Assembly: GCA_015272515.1 (NCBI GenBank)
Contig: JACYLN010000064.1
Location: forward strand, 114,012-178,011
Reading direction: 5' to 3'
From: Leptolyngbyaceae cyanobacterium C42_A2020_001
Lineage (GTDB): Bacteria; Cyanobacteriota; Cyanobacteriia; Leptolyngbyales; Leptolyngbyaceae
Length of the DNA stretch: 64,000 bases
This document shows, piece by piece, positions 47,601 through 56,124 of this stretch. Position 1 is the stretch's first letter; each line of letters starts with the position of its first letter. The notes under the pieces were generated by a model. It did not search any database. It worked only from the letters and a program-made list of their open reading frames with translations, and was not told the DNA's origin. Position numbers and translations under genes: made by a program.

Positions 47601-48066
47601 TAAACGCACTCGTTACCACGGTGATTATCATTTAGGGCAAGTGCTGTATACCGGAAAAGACTTCTTTATCATTGACTTTGAGGGAGAAACCGATCGCACC
47701 GTTAGTGAACGCCGGATGAAGCGATCGCCCCTGCGGGATGTTGCCAGTATGCTGCAATCCTTCCATTACGCCGCCAACTTTGCCCTGCAAAGCGAAGTTG
47801 AAAGCGGCATTATTCACGCTGAGCAAATCCCCCGTATGCAGCAATGGGTTGAGTTTTGGGAACAGTGGGTCAGCGCTACTTTTCTGAATGCCTATCTCGC
47901 AACTGCTCAGAAAGATTCATTCTTGCCAACAACTCAGCAGGAATTGCAGGTGTTACTCAACAATTACTTGCTAGAACGCGCGATCGATGATTTGGGCTAC
48001 GAACTCAACCATCCCTCCGAACGCGTCAGAATTCCCTTAAGTCGAATCTTGCAGCTTATACTGTAA
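44695..48066 (+). CDS. treS: Trehalose synthase (maltose alpha-D-glucosyltransferase) fused to maltokinase
   Basis: A fusion protein of about 1123 residues. The N-terminal GH13 part (about 1-550) interconverts maltose and trehalose: DSLWFKNAIIYEVPVRAF, DGIGDFRGLTEKLDYL, GVDGLRMDAVPYLYERDGT with the nucleophile Asp, LLAEANQWPED with the acid Glu, and FLRNHDELTLE. The C-terminal part (about 580-1123) is a maltokinase with an aminoglycoside-phosphotransferase-like fold; HGDYHLGQVLYTGKDFFIID with FEGE is its catalytic segment. The product maltose 1-phosphate feeds GlgE-type glucan synthesis. I chose GTG 44695, which matches the usual N-terminus; the frame is open 24 bp upstream. Confidence 0.95.
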   Translation: MQDDSLWFKNAIIYEVPVRAFADSNGDGIGDFRGLTEKLDYLQELGITAIWLLPFFPSPLRDDGYDIADYTNVNPIYGTLDDFKELLEAAHQRDIRVIIELIVNHTSDQHPWFQRSRRAPQGSSERDFYVWSDTTEKYQEARIIFQDFETSNWTWDPVAKAYFWHRFYSHQPDLNYDNPAVQKAVFDVLDFWLKLGVDGLRMDAVPYLYERDGTNCENLPETHDFLKQLRRHVDQHFPNRMLLAEANQWPEDAAAYYGNGDECHMNFHFPLMPRLFMALRMEDTFPITDILQQTPPIPDNCQWGLFLRNHDELTLEMVTDEDRDYMYRVYAQDPEMRVNLGIRRRLAPLLGNDRRQIELLNSLLLALPGTPVLYYGDEIGMGDNVYVGDRNGVRTPMQWSGDRNAGFSRANPHRLYLPLIADSEYHYTTVNVETQRSNPNSLLNSMKRLIVTRKRFEALGKGDFQLLHPENRKVIAFTRTYGEEQILVVANLSRFVQTVELDLTTFQGRVPVEIFGRSQFPAITQLPYFLSLGAYSFYWFTLKPQEVSLPIKPQIIPTLAINRPGFTVKTASVRELFNHSDFKAKLESCLPNYLMQYRWFNGKTRTIQATEITEAIAIPYQDREACLTWLRVDYIQGASQTFLLFLGILVGESAARLATDIPQAIIARLSGLESEDAVLFDEVACTDSAYPDKAFCSALLGAISENCCYSGIEGELSCIATDLFAAISGNVPVESMPLKGEHSNTSIIFYDSANSREAAHLILKLFRKVESGINPDLEIRRFLDERQQFKNITSIAGWLEYRRPHAEGMTLGILQEYISDARNTWDYTLDSLRDYLEYVAVQQTELTEVPVPKESLLELQATEIPSLAREAIGSYLANMNLLGQRTAELHVALAADFSHPAFAPEVFTSFYQRSLYQYARNLVGHVFLQLKQQLKELPVAIQPLAETALAHQVVCLERFRLVLDQKITAKRTRYHGDYHLGQVLYTGKDFFIIDFEGETDRTVSERRMKRSPLRDVASMLQSFHYAANFALQSEVESGIIHAEQIPRMQQWVEFWEQWVSATFLNAYLATAQKDSFLPTTQQELQVLLNNYLLERAIDDLGYELNHPSERVRIPLSRILQLIL

Positions 48067-48181
48067 CTTTGGCTGCGGTGAACCAAGCTTGGCATCCTTC
48101 AGTTCCTCTCCTAGAAACGGCTATGGCAGGGGAGAGATGACTGAGCTACTGAGTAGAAATGCAAAAAATAAGAATGCGAAA

Positions 48182-48223
48182 AACCCCCGAACGTCTTGCC
48201 GTGTTTCGACTTCGGGGGTTCTT
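48182..48223 (+). terminator. Hairpin after treS
   Basis: AACCCCCGAA (48182-48191) pairs with TTCGGGGGTT (48211-48220), with a 19-nt loop that can add three pairs (GTC/GAC), followed by CTTC. It is preceded by an A-run, so it may work for both strands between the convergent treS and kinase genes. Confidence 0.65.
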
Positions 48224-48315
48224 CAGTTCACTTCACTCCTCACACTTTTAATCATCTGCGAAAATTGTGAGAATCCAGTCTGCCCTATGACAGATCTTAA
48301 AGTGGCTCTCAATGG

Positions 48316-50166
48316 TTAAGGAACGGGTAACCACAGCTTGATGGTTTGATCTTGGCTGCCACTAGCTAACACAATGCCATCGGGACTGAATGCCACTGTG
48401 CGGATGGGATTTGTGTGTCCGGTGAGGCATTGCAACAGTTGCCCTGTTTGAGGATTCCAGAGAGCAATCTCTCGATCGCCACCGTTGGCCAGCACATGAC
48501 TGTTGGGATGAAACGCGATCGCAGAACTGCCATCAAACCCATTGTTCAAGGTTCGCAAGGGTTCATAGGTTTTGGCATTCCAAAGCTGCACAGTTCTGCC
48601 CACGCTAGTAGCAAGAAAGCGACTGTTAGGGCTGATCACAACCGACATAACGCCGCCCATGTGAGTAGAAATGGTGTAAATCCGCTGCCCCGTATGGGGA
48701 TTCCAAACCTCGATAGTACCATCCAGGTAGCCAACAATGCAGGTTTTGCCACCCGCATCAAAGGCGATCGCTCGGATATTATCAGTTTCGGCATCGGAGA
48801 GCGATCGCAACAGGCGACCACTTTGCACTGACCAGATATAAATTTCGCGGCTGGAGATACTGATGAGAATGCGTCCATTGGGGCTGAACGTGATTCCGAT
48901 TACTTTATGCAAATGTCTCGTTAAGGTTTGCTGTAAGGTTCCTTCTGGTAAAGACCATAAACTGATGGTTTTATCAAAACTGCTGCTGGCAAAACATTGC
49001 CCAGTTGGACTCAGGGCAATATCGGTGATGCGATCGCGGTGGTAGTTTAACGTTTGCAACAGCGTTTTTGAGCGCAATGACCAGAGTTTAATCGTGGTAT
49101 CGTGGCTACCACTGATCAAGAGTTGATGTTCTGAGCTAATTGCGATCGCGGCAACGGTGCCCGTGTGCCCGGTTAATGTACCACGAGGAACCACCCGTTT
49201 CCAGGAGATGAGTGAACGAGAGGGAGACGGAAGCACAATGCCCAGCTTTTGCAGAAGCGATCGCTTGAGCGGTGGATTTTGCCGAGGGCTACGCGGTAAA
49301 ACGGGTTCAAGCCGACTGGGTGTAGCCGCTGGAGTGGTCAATTCATCCAGATACTTCAAAATTAACTGAGGTGTTTGGGGACGACGACTGGGGAGTAGCG
49401 CCATTAAGTAATCAATTAAGTCTGCCAGCGGTTTGGAAATCTGAGGTGCATTGGCATACCACAGCAGTTTGCCAGTGCGGGGATCTCGATCCAGGTCAAT
49501 TGGGTGGGTGCCAGTTATCAAATGAACCAGTGTGCGTCCTAGAGCGAAATAATCAGATTGGAGAACGGCTTTGCCTTCCGCTTGCTCAGGGGGAGTATAA
49601 CCCGGTGAAATCAGTCCAGTTCCAGTAATGTTTCGCAAATAGGTTTCAGTCACTTCTCGGACTCCACCAAAGTCAATCAAAGCCAGTTGCCCATCTGGTT
49701 TTAACATGATGTTAGATGGTTTAATATCTCGATGAATTAGACCTTCTTGATGCAGTTTTTCTAAGATAATTACAAGCTGTCGCAGCCAGGCGACCGCATG
49801 ATCTTGAGTCATGGGCTGGTTGTTCTGCTCTAGCCATTGCTGCAAGTTCAAGCCGTGGATTTTTTCCATCACCAGGCAATGAATTGGTTCTTGCTCCGGC
49901 TCAGACAGCACAAAATATCCATCTGAATCGACGTTGGGGATGCCTGGGTAGTTCAAGCGGCTGAGCACGTCAGCTTCTCGCTGAAATAGCGAGATCGTTT
50001 TTTTCTTGCCTTCAGTGTTATCAAATCGCTGTAGATTCAAAACTTTCAAGACTTTGACCGTGCCTGCATCATCCACATCAAAGGTCTGACTCAGCCCTCC
50101 TTTGCCAATAGGCTGAAGAACTCGATACCGATTATGTAGGAATGCGCCAGGATAAACTAAGTTCAC
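48316..50166 (-). CDS. Ser/Thr protein kinase with C-terminal WD40 propeller
   Basis: A 616-residue protein. Hanks-type kinase (about 12-275): Gly-loop GKGGLSQTF at 21-29, HRDIKPSN with Asp147, DFG with Asp165, and APE-like PPEQAEGK. A Pro/Arg-rich linker (about 280-330) leads to seven WD40 repeats (about 333-616; e.g. GHTGTVAAIAISSEHQLLIS, DTTIKLWS, DGTIEVWN and the last GSQDQTIKLW). GTG start overlaps the NB-ARC gene stop by 4 nt (GTGA), so the two are co-translated. The Gly-loop has Leu-Ser where Gly-Phe-Gly is usual (GKGGLSQ). WD40 propellers often sense partners in STAND-type proteins; here the propeller is on the kinase instead of on the ATPase. Confidence 0.94.
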   Translation of the reverse strand: MNLVYPGAFLHNRYRVLQPIGKGGLSQTFDVDDAGTVKVLKVLNLQRFDNTEGKKKTISLFQREADVLSRLNYPGIPNVDSDGYFVLSEPEQEPIHCLVMEKIHGLNLQQWLEQNNQPMTQDHAVAWLRQLVIILEKLHQEGLIHRDIKPSNIMLKPDGQLALIDFGGVREVTETYLRNITGTGLISPGYTPPEQAEGKAVLQSDYFALGRTLVHLITGTHPIDLDRDPRTGKLLWYANAPQISKPLADLIDYLMALLPSRRPQTPQLILKYLDELTTPAATPSRLEPVLPRSPRQNPPLKRSLLQKLGIVLPSPSRSLISWKRVVPRGTLTGHTGTVAAIAISSEHQLLISGSHDTTIKLWSLRSKTLLQTLNYHRDRITDIALSPTGQCFASSSFDKTISLWSLPEGTLQQTLTRHLHKVIGITFSPNGRILISISSREIYIWSVQSGRLLRSLSDAETDNIRAIAFDAGGKTCIVGYLDGTIEVWNPHTGQRIYTISTHMGGVMSVVISPNSRFLATSVGRTVQLWNAKTYEPLRTLNNGFDGSSAIAFHPNSHVLANGGDREIALWNPQTGQLLQCLTGHTNPIRTVAFSPDGIVLASGSQDQTIKLWLPVP

Positions 50167-51803
50167 AATAATTGACTCTCAGTAATCCGTTGCAGGTTCG
50201 TAATATTAGTTGTGGCGTAGCCAATGGCTTGAGATGTTTTTTGGTGTAAGGTTAACAGTAAATGATTCAGATGTTGGTTGATTTCAGCGCGATCGCCCAG
50301 CGCTGTTTGCAGTTTGTTTGTAAGCGATTGAATAACCAAATAGGTTTGAGTTTGCCGATAATTGTAAAACTGATTATCTAAAAATAAATTATGACTTCTT
50401 AGTAAACCTAGATTTTGAATTGATTGAGTCCGAATTGCATTCAGAACATCATTAAATGATTGTTCAATCAATTTTCTGAGTATATGGCGTGACACTACGG
50501 GTTGCAGCGTAAAAATGGCTTCCCCAGTTCTTTCGCAGGCTTCTTCTTCCAGGAGTGATCGCCGCTTGAGTGATTGCAGCGTTTTCAGCAGTTCTGATGG
50601 CGACGACACAATGAACCGTGTATTTTCCTTCAACTTTGTCAAGGATTGCTTCTCCAGCGCCAGCCAAAACATCACATCCTTCTCCAACGCGGAGAGCCGC
50701 TCAAATTGCTCATCCAGCAAACTCAGTAGGGTATCGCCAATAATTACCGTGCTCTGCTTGAGCAACTGCGCCACATTCCCATCAAATAATTCTTGAATCG
50801 TGGTCGCGACAAACTGAAGTGCCAGCGGGTTGCCTCGCTTGAGTTGAATCAACTCATCAATACCCGATTGGGTACTGCTTACCCCTTTTGCGTCTAGAAG
50901 TTGTTTCGCATCCTGGGAAGATAGCCCTTTTAAACGCAAATTCCGCACGGGCAAATTGTCTCCTGCCAGAGATGCGATCGCTGATGGTTGCTCTCGCCCA
51001 ATTAGCACCAAACAACTTTGATGCTCATCCTCTGCTCCACGCCGGAACAGTTCTCCGAAGCTCTGAAACTCCGACCGGTATTGCCCAACCAGTTCACCAC
51101 CCTGTAAAATTCCTTCCACATTGTCCAACACTAGTAGACAGCGATGGGTTCTCAAATACGCCAATAATTGCTCCATGCGCCCGTTTGCACTACTTGTCAG
51201 TGTGACCTCTTCGCCAATTAACTCCTTCAACACATTCGCCAGAAGCTCGGTAAGTGGTGGTGCATGATTGAGCGATTGCCAAATGACACACTCAAATGCT
51301 GACTGAATTTGACGCACCAATCTAGCAGCCAGGGCAGTTTTGCCGATTCCGCCCAAACCAGACAGCATGACCAAATGACAGTCATCATGAACAGTCCATT
51401 GCTGAAGCGTTGTCAATTCCTGACTGCGACCAAAGAAAACCGAGGCGTTCGGCACACCATACAACTTTGCTGGAGTCGTTGGAGGTTGTGGTTGAGGAAC
51501 AGCGGTGTTTACCTGATTGGGCGATCGCGACGACTCAGTTTCCGCTCTTGCACGAGCTAATGCCGTCTGAAAATTCGTTTTGCTGACTGATTCTCCTAAA
51601 CCTTGCGAGAGTAGATTCCACAGAGCAGGACCCGCAAACTTCTTGATATAACTGACTGAATAGTGCGAATTTTCTGCAATTTGCTCATAGGTTTGCCCTT
51701 TCAAAGCACCTTGCAATATCAACACCTGAACATCGCTCAAATGCTGCCCAGTTCTTGTAAATACGGCGTTGTCAGCCGCTCTACAGGCTTCCTCCACATT
51801 CAT
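50163..51803 (-). CDS. NB-ARC (STAND) ATPase with N-terminal HTH-like domain
   Basis: A 546-residue protein. The N-terminal domain (about 1-75) matches the helical domain at the start of many cyanobacterial NB-ARC-WD40 proteins (GQHLSDVQVLILQGALKGQT, then YSVSYIKKFAGPALWNLLSQ). A Pro/Gln linker follows, then the NB-ARC ATPase with Walker A GLGGIGKTA (Lys155), Walker B LLVLDN (Asp227), VLIGREQP sensor and the GNPLALQFVA segment. The final about 130 residues form a helical region without WD40, TPR or other repeat sensor. The gene is coupled to the kinase-WD40 gene by a 4-nt overlap. The pair looks like a split version of the usual NB-ARC-WD40 proteins. Confidence 0.93.
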   Translation of the reverse strand: MNVEEACRAADNAVFTRTGQHLSDVQVLILQGALKGQTYEQIAENSHYSVSYIKKFAGPALWNLLSQGLGESVSKTNFQTALARARAETESSRSPNQVNTAVPQPQPPTTPAKLYGVPNASVFFGRSQELTTLQQWTVHDDCHLVMLSGLGGIGKTALAARLVRQIQSAFECVIWQSLNHAPPLTELLANVLKELIGEEVTLTSSANGRMEQLLAYLRTHRCLLVLDNVEGILQGGELVGQYRSEFQSFGELFRRGAEDEHQSCLVLIGREQPSAIASLAGDNLPVRNLRLKGLSSQDAKQLLDAKGVSSTQSGIDELIQLKRGNPLALQFVATTIQELFDGNVAQLLKQSTVIIGDTLLSLLDEQFERLSALEKDVMFWLALEKQSLTKLKENTRFIVSSPSELLKTLQSLKRRSLLEEEACERTGEAIFTLQPVVSRHILRKLIEQSFNDVLNAIRTQSIQNLGLLRSHNLFLDNQFYNYRQTQTYLVIQSLTNKLQTALGDRAEINQHLNHLLLTLHQKTSQAIGYATTNITNLQRITESQLL

Positions 51804-51951
51804 GGGTTGACAATTTCGGTTAGACTCCCTGAATACACTGCTAGATTAGCATGAACTTTTATGGTCTTTTATGGTCTTCATCTGTTTCTTCCAAATTTTC
51901 TTTATCATACTGAAAATATATTTCGGTGGCGGCAAGTCTGCGATCGCGTAT

Positions 51952-52119
51952 CTACTCGATAATCGCTACCGGATAGTTGGAATTGGCTGCATTGCCTAGC
52001 AGATGTTTCTTTGGGCAGTCCGCTAAAAGATCCAGTTTTTCTAAAACTACCTGCCCAATCAGCACATCATCACCTGTGACTAGTGCTTGATCAATGGTTG
52101 TTCGTTCCCCCACATGCAA
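51952..52119 (-). pseudogene. C-terminal remnant of a clan AA aspartic-protease-like gene
   Basis: About 55 codons are open, ending LIGQVVLEKLDLLADCPKKH followed by LLGNAANSNYPVAIIE and TAG. The DDVLIGQxxLExLxLxxD pattern and the late NPxNPxx-like segment match the C-terminal end of small retropepsin-like aspartic proteases found in many cyanobacteria. The N-terminal half with the catalytic D(S/T)G is missing and a TGA stands just before the fragment. It lies in the intergenic space between argJ and the NB-ARC gene. Confidence 0.5.
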
Positions 52120-52205
52120 TCATCGTGAACGGATTACATTCCCGATCCACCACATCTTTCCCCTTCCCTCAACAAAGTGCAGCCTTACTGAACCAAGAAT
52201 CCCTC

Positions 52206-53447
52206 TCATGTTGTGTATTCTGCGTTGATCTTGACGTAGTCGTAGCTGAGATCACACCCCCAGGCTGTGCCAGCACCAGCACCAGAGCCAACACTGAGGG
52301 AAATCAACACCGTGTCTTCTTTGAGGTAAGCACCTTGAGCCGCCTGGTTGAGGTAGGCGTTTGCAGCAGTGCGATCAAACGGCTGAGGTTGCCCATGTTC
52401 CATCATCAGAAAATCGCCCAGCTTGATTTGTAACTCCTCTTGATTGAACGCAACTCCCGCCCGTCCAGCCGCCGCCGCGATTCTACCCCAGTTTGGATCG
52501 CGTCCAAAAATCGCCGATTTGACCAGGGATGATCCGGCGATCGTCCGAGCAATTTTGCGAGCATCCGCATCATCGCTGGCTCCACTCACTTGCACTTCTA
52601 CCAGGCAGGTTGCGCCTTCGCCATCACGAGCGATCGCCTTCGCCAGATGGATGCACACCTCGGTTAACATCGCTTCTAGTTTTTCTGCCTCTGCGCCCAT
52701 TTCCGTAATCGCGGGAGTGCGAGATTCACCGTTTGCCAATGCCAATACCGTATCGTTCGTACTGGTATCACCATCCACGGTAATTTGGTTGAAGCTTTTA
52801 TCCACGGCTCGACCCAGCATTTCTTGCCAGAGGTGGGGCGAAACCGCCGCATCACAGGTGACGAAGCCAAGCATGGTTGCCATGTTGGGGTGGATCATGC
52901 CCGCCCCTTTGCACATGCCGCCGATGCGAACGGGGCGACCATCAATCGTGGTTTCCAGGGCGATCGCTTTGGTGACGGTATCGGTGGTGCAAATCGCTTT
53001 GGCTGCGGCATCAGACCCGGTATCTGATAGTTCACTCACCAGCTTTGGCAGTCCAGCTTTGAGAATGTCCATTTTAATCCGCTGCCCAATTACGCCTGTA
53101 GATGCTAGCAATACCAAATCCGACTGAATTCCTAACGCCTGACTCAGTGCCTGAGCCGATTCGATCGCGTCAATAAATCCTTGCTCCCCCGTTGCCGCGT
53201 TTGCCTGTCCTGCATTGCATAGAATCGCACGGGCAGTATGTTTCTCACGCAGTTTGTCACGACAAAAATCGACGCAAGCCGCTCGCACCACGCTGGTGGT
53301 AAAGACTCCCGCCGCGATCGCTTCCACATCCGACACGATCAACGCCAGATCCGGTAATCCCGATGGCTTCAAGCCTGCGGTAATGCCTGCGGCTTTGTAT
53401 CCCTTCGGTGCGGTGACTCCACCCGGTACTTCTTTCCAATCTGCCAT
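52206..53447 (-). CDS. argJ: Bifunctional glutamate N-acetyltransferase / amino-acid acetyltransferase ArgJ
   Basis: A 413-residue enzyme that transfers acetyl from N-acetylornithine to glutamate and can also make N-acetylglutamate, in arginine synthesis. It cleaves itself at KGAGMIHPNMA-TMLGF, freeing Thr191 as the nucleophile; STGVIGQ (Thr117, Gly118) forms the oxyanion hole. ATRGI-type N-terminus (GGVTAPKGYKAAGITAGLK) and the C-terminal YDYVKINAEYTT are normal. A single gene with no adjacent arg genes, as is common in cyanobacteria. Confidence 0.97.
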   Translation of the reverse strand: MADWKEVPGGVTAPKGYKAAGITAGLKPSGLPDLALIVSDVEAIAAGVFTTSVVRAACVDFCRDKLREKHTARAILCNAGQANAATGEQGFIDAIESAQALSQALGIQSDLVLLASTGVIGQRIKMDILKAGLPKLVSELSDTGSDAAAKAICTTDTVTKAIALETTIDGRPVRIGGMCKGAGMIHPNMATMLGFVTCDAAVSPHLWQEMLGRAVDKSFNQITVDGDTSTNDTVLALANGESRTPAITEMGAEAEKLEAMLTEVCIHLAKAIARDGEGATCLVEVQVSGASDDADARKIARTIAGSSLVKSAIFGRDPNWGRIAAAAGRAGVAFNQEELQIKLGDFLMMEHGQPQPFDRTAANAYLNQAAQGAYLKEDTVLISLSVGSGAGAGTAWGCDLSYDYVKINAEYTT

Positions 53448-53625
53448 GACTATTCTCCGTGCAAACCACTTGCGAGGGGATTATAGCAGGGGGATTCACT
53501 GAATAGGCGATTGGAGGAAACGAATCATGATGGAGTTGTGAGGATTCGATAGAATTTGGCTATCCTGGCAACCAACCGAGCCATGCCCTCTCCGTTTCCA
53601 GGAATGAACCCTATAGTCTGTAACA

Positions 53626-54558
53626 ATGAGTGAATTTAGTGATTGCTATTATCTCGTTGATGCAACTTCTGATGATGCGATCGCACTCGCTAAGAAAGCT
53701 CGTCGCTACAGCTTAATCTTCCCCAAGACGGGGCGTTATGTTCCATTTCTGGTAGATGGAGCCTGGAATGCAGGGCAATGTATCGATGTAGTCATAGAAA
53801 ACAATCCAGGTATACTACTGCACTATTCCTACACTGCGGATTATGGACTTTGGCTCAATATTTACGAACGTTCAAACAAATCCTGCACGATTGAGATACA
53901 GCGTCGTTCTCCTTCAGAAAACGATTGGCACAGAATTTTAAGCGAGTTAGAACGTCTAAATCTCATCGGTGCTTCTCAAGTTCCAGAACTACAAACAATT
54001 TTTGAAAACGTATCCAAAGAGAGCATCGTTGACTTGAGCAATATCCGCAACAGATTGGGCGAAATATTGGGTGTTCCATTTCTGAAATGGTTTGGATGTG
54101 CGGATTTATCAATTCAGCCTCAGAAGGATTTGGCACAGTGTTTTTCAGAGGCGACTTTTGTTCTAAAGAGCCTGCGTGGCAAAGCAGATAAAGAGATAGA
54201 ACCAGTGCCTAACGAGTGGTGTCCTCATCCAGGGCTTCCTGCTTTCATGTACCTTCCTGTACCGGATGGTCAGGTTGATGAAACATTGCTTGAACGCCAT
54301 GTTCGTCATTGGCAGAAAACGAATGATTGGGATGATGCAAGTCACGCTGGATTTTGGGTTTACACAGGTTATTGCAAAGCATTACCCAGTCGAATGCGCT
54401 ACCTGGCAAACCGTATCATGAACCTTGAAAAAGCTTTTGGGCATGAGAGATATGAAGCAGAATTGCGTCGTACTATTCGAGGAATTTTGGCGACTACAGA
54501 TCCGACGTTTGATTGGGAACCTTACCTCAACAGAAAAGCGGGTGAACAAAGACTTTAA
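53626..54558 (+). CDS. Hypothetical protein, family not recognised
   Basis: A 310-residue, soluble, acidic/aromatic protein without signal peptide or membrane segment. Features: a beta-rich start (CYYLVDATSDDAIALAKKA), strand-turn-strand parts (YTADYGLWLNIYERSNKSCTIEIQRR), a helical middle, PHPGLPAFMYLPVPDGQVDET and a C-terminal helical region (RYLANRIMNLEKAFGHERYEAELRRTI is typical). It resembles no family I can name with confidence. Single gene with ATG 53626; convergent with the binding-protein gene, 37 bp between ends. Confidence 0.75.
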   Translation: MSEFSDCYYLVDATSDDAIALAKKARRYSLIFPKTGRYVPFLVDGAWNAGQCIDVVIENNPGILLHYSYTADYGLWLNIYERSNKSCTIEIQRRSPSENDWHRILSELERLNLIGASQVPELQTIFENVSKESIVDLSNIRNRLGEILGVPFLKWFGCADLSIQPQKDLAQCFSEATFVLKSLRGKADKEIEPVPNEWCPHPGLPAFMYLPVPDGQVDETLLERHVRHWQKTNDWDDASHAGFWVYTGYCKALPSRMRYLANRIMNLEKAFGHERYEAELRRTIRGILATTDPTFDWEPYLNRKAGEQRL

Positions 54559-54595
54559 AGTAGAAGAAGATATACTTGCACACCTTATGAAGTTT

Positions 54596-55510
54596 TTAAG
54601 GTTGCTTCTGTTTCTTTTGCAAAAACTCTCGCACGACTTCTTTAACATCCCGTAGTTCCCCTTCTACTTCGTAATTCAGGCGTTGCATTTCGTCTGCGGT
54701 GATCAACCCGGCTAAGTCTGCGATCGCGGTTCGCACCTGGGGATATTTGGCTAACGTTGCTTCTCGCACAATCGGTACTGCTTCGTAGGGCGGAAAGTAG
54801 CGTTTGTCGTCTTGTAAGATCACAAATCCCAGTCGGGCAATTTGTCCATCGGTGGAGTTGCCTGCGGTCAGGTCAATTTGTCGTTGCAGTAGTGCCCGGT
54901 AAATCAGCCCTAAATCCATAATTTGAGGCGGTTTAGCAAATTGCAAATCATAGGTTTTTGCCAGTCCGGGTAAGCCATCTTGCCGTTCAGAAAACTCGTA
55001 GCCAAACCCAGCCTGCCATTGGGGTGTGTATTGCGCCGCTTGGGAAAGGGTTTGGATGTTGTAGCGTTTTGCTTCATCGCCTCGCATTACAATCGCAAAG
55101 GTATTTTCAAACCCTAATCCGGGCATCACGGTTAATTGAAACGATTTGGCGTAGCCCTGTTTTAACGCTTGAAACAGCGTTTTCGGATTGGACGGAATTT
55201 TTTGATTTTCAAACAGTTTACTGACCGTTGCGGCTGTCCCTGTGTACTCAATGTAGGCATCAATTTTGCCATTGATAATTGCCTGATGGCATACGTAGGA
55301 ACCGCCCAACCGAGGACGGCGATCGACCTTCAATCCAGTCTTGTTTTCAATTTGTTGTGCCAGCAGTTCACCCAAAATGTCCTGCTCGGTAAAATCCTTC
55401 GACGCTACGATAATATCGCCGCCACTATTACCAGAATTGGATTGACATGCAGCAATGCTTAAAAACAGGGCAGCGAGAAAAAAATGCCAACAGATTCTAC
55501 GTTTCATCAT
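54596..55510 (-). CDS. Glycine-betaine/osmolyte-type ABC transporter substrate-binding lipoprotein
   Basis: A 304-residue exported protein of the OpuAC/ProX/OsmF group. The lipoprotein signal ends LSIAAC, so Cys22 should carry the lipid. Conserved parts: IIVASKDFTEQDILGELLAQ, LGGSYVCHQAIINGKIDAYIEYTGTA, and later DLTAGNSTDGQIARLG and LQDDKRYFPPYEAVPIV. It would bind betaine, choline or a related osmolyte and hand it to a membrane permease. The permease and ATPase genes are not adjacent, which is odd because they normally share an operon. Confidence 0.92.
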   Translation of the reverse strand: MMKRRICWHFFLAALFLSIAACQSNSGNSGGDIIVASKDFTEQDILGELLAQQIENKTGLKVDRRPRLGGSYVCHQAIINGKIDAYIEYTGTAATVSKLFENQKIPSNPKTLFQALKQGYAKSFQLTVMPGLGFENTFAIVMRGDEAKRYNIQTLSQAAQYTPQWQAGFGYEFSERQDGLPGLAKTYDLQFAKPPQIMDLGLIYRALLQRQIDLTAGNSTDGQIARLGFVILQDDKRYFPPYEAVPIVREATLAKYPQVRTAIADLAGLITADEMQRLNYEVEGELRDVKEVVREFLQKKQKQP

Positions 55511-55671
55511 CCTTACACAAAATACATCTTAATCCCTAACTTAACTCTGCAATACAAGTAAGCCGTGTGATGAATTCTATCTTTTGACGGACTGCCCCGT
55601 TCTCCTTTAAGCAGAAGAGACGTATGCAAGGAACAACTAACGTATAAGCGAAAGATGTAAAGAGGTTCATT

Positions 55672-56124
55672 ATGAAACCAGCACAGTACTTCGCCTTGAT
55701 TAGTGGTGTTTTCTTTCTAATTCTTGGTTTGCTAGGATTTTTCCCAAGCGTAGTTGAAAAAGTCAACGGTAGCTCTTTAGAAATGGTGGGCGCGTTTGAC
55801 AATGGGTTTGGCTACATTTTTGGTGTAATTCCTACCAATGCGATTCACAGCATTATTCGGTTGTCCTTCGGAATTTTTGGGATTTTGGCATCCATCGCAC
55901 TTGATAGCACTCGTGTTTATTCACGGGCATTAGCAATTGGCTACGGTTTATTTGCAGTGATGGGATTGTTCCCTTACACCAATACCACCTTTGGGCTAAT
56001 TCCTATCTATGGTAGCGATGTGCTACTGCATGGGATTAGCGCAGCAATTGGTTTCTACTTTGGCTTTATTGATCAGCCTGGACTCTTGGAACTAGGCGAC
56101 AATAAGCCTCAGCAAAGCGCATAA
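55672..56124 (+). CDS. DUF4383-family membrane protein
   Basis: A 150-residue protein with four membrane helices (about 5-24, 62-80, 84-104 and 118-138). The start MKPAQYFALISGVFFLILGLLGF and the NAIHSIIRLSFGIFGILAS segment match DUF4383 proteins common in cyanobacteria and actinobacteria. Function unknown. A small exported-protein gene follows on the same strand after 90 bp; between them lie two HIP1-type sites. Confidence 0.85.
   Translation: MKPAQYFALISGVFFLILGLLGFFPSVVEKVNGSSLEMVGAFDNGFGYIFGVIPTNAIHSIIRLSFGIFGILASIALDSTRVYSRALAIGYGLFAVMGLFPYTNTTFGLIPIYGSDVLLHGISAAIGFYFGFIDQPGLLELGDNKPQQSA

Noticed and set aside
48182..48223. MITE after treS
   Set aside because: The inverted repeat is short, single and placed right between convergent gene ends, so a terminator is the simpler explanation.
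52444..53127. 227-residue plus-strand frame opposite argJ
   Set aside because: It is an antisense shadow of the GC-rich argJ gene; all ArgJ catalytic motifs are on the minus strand.
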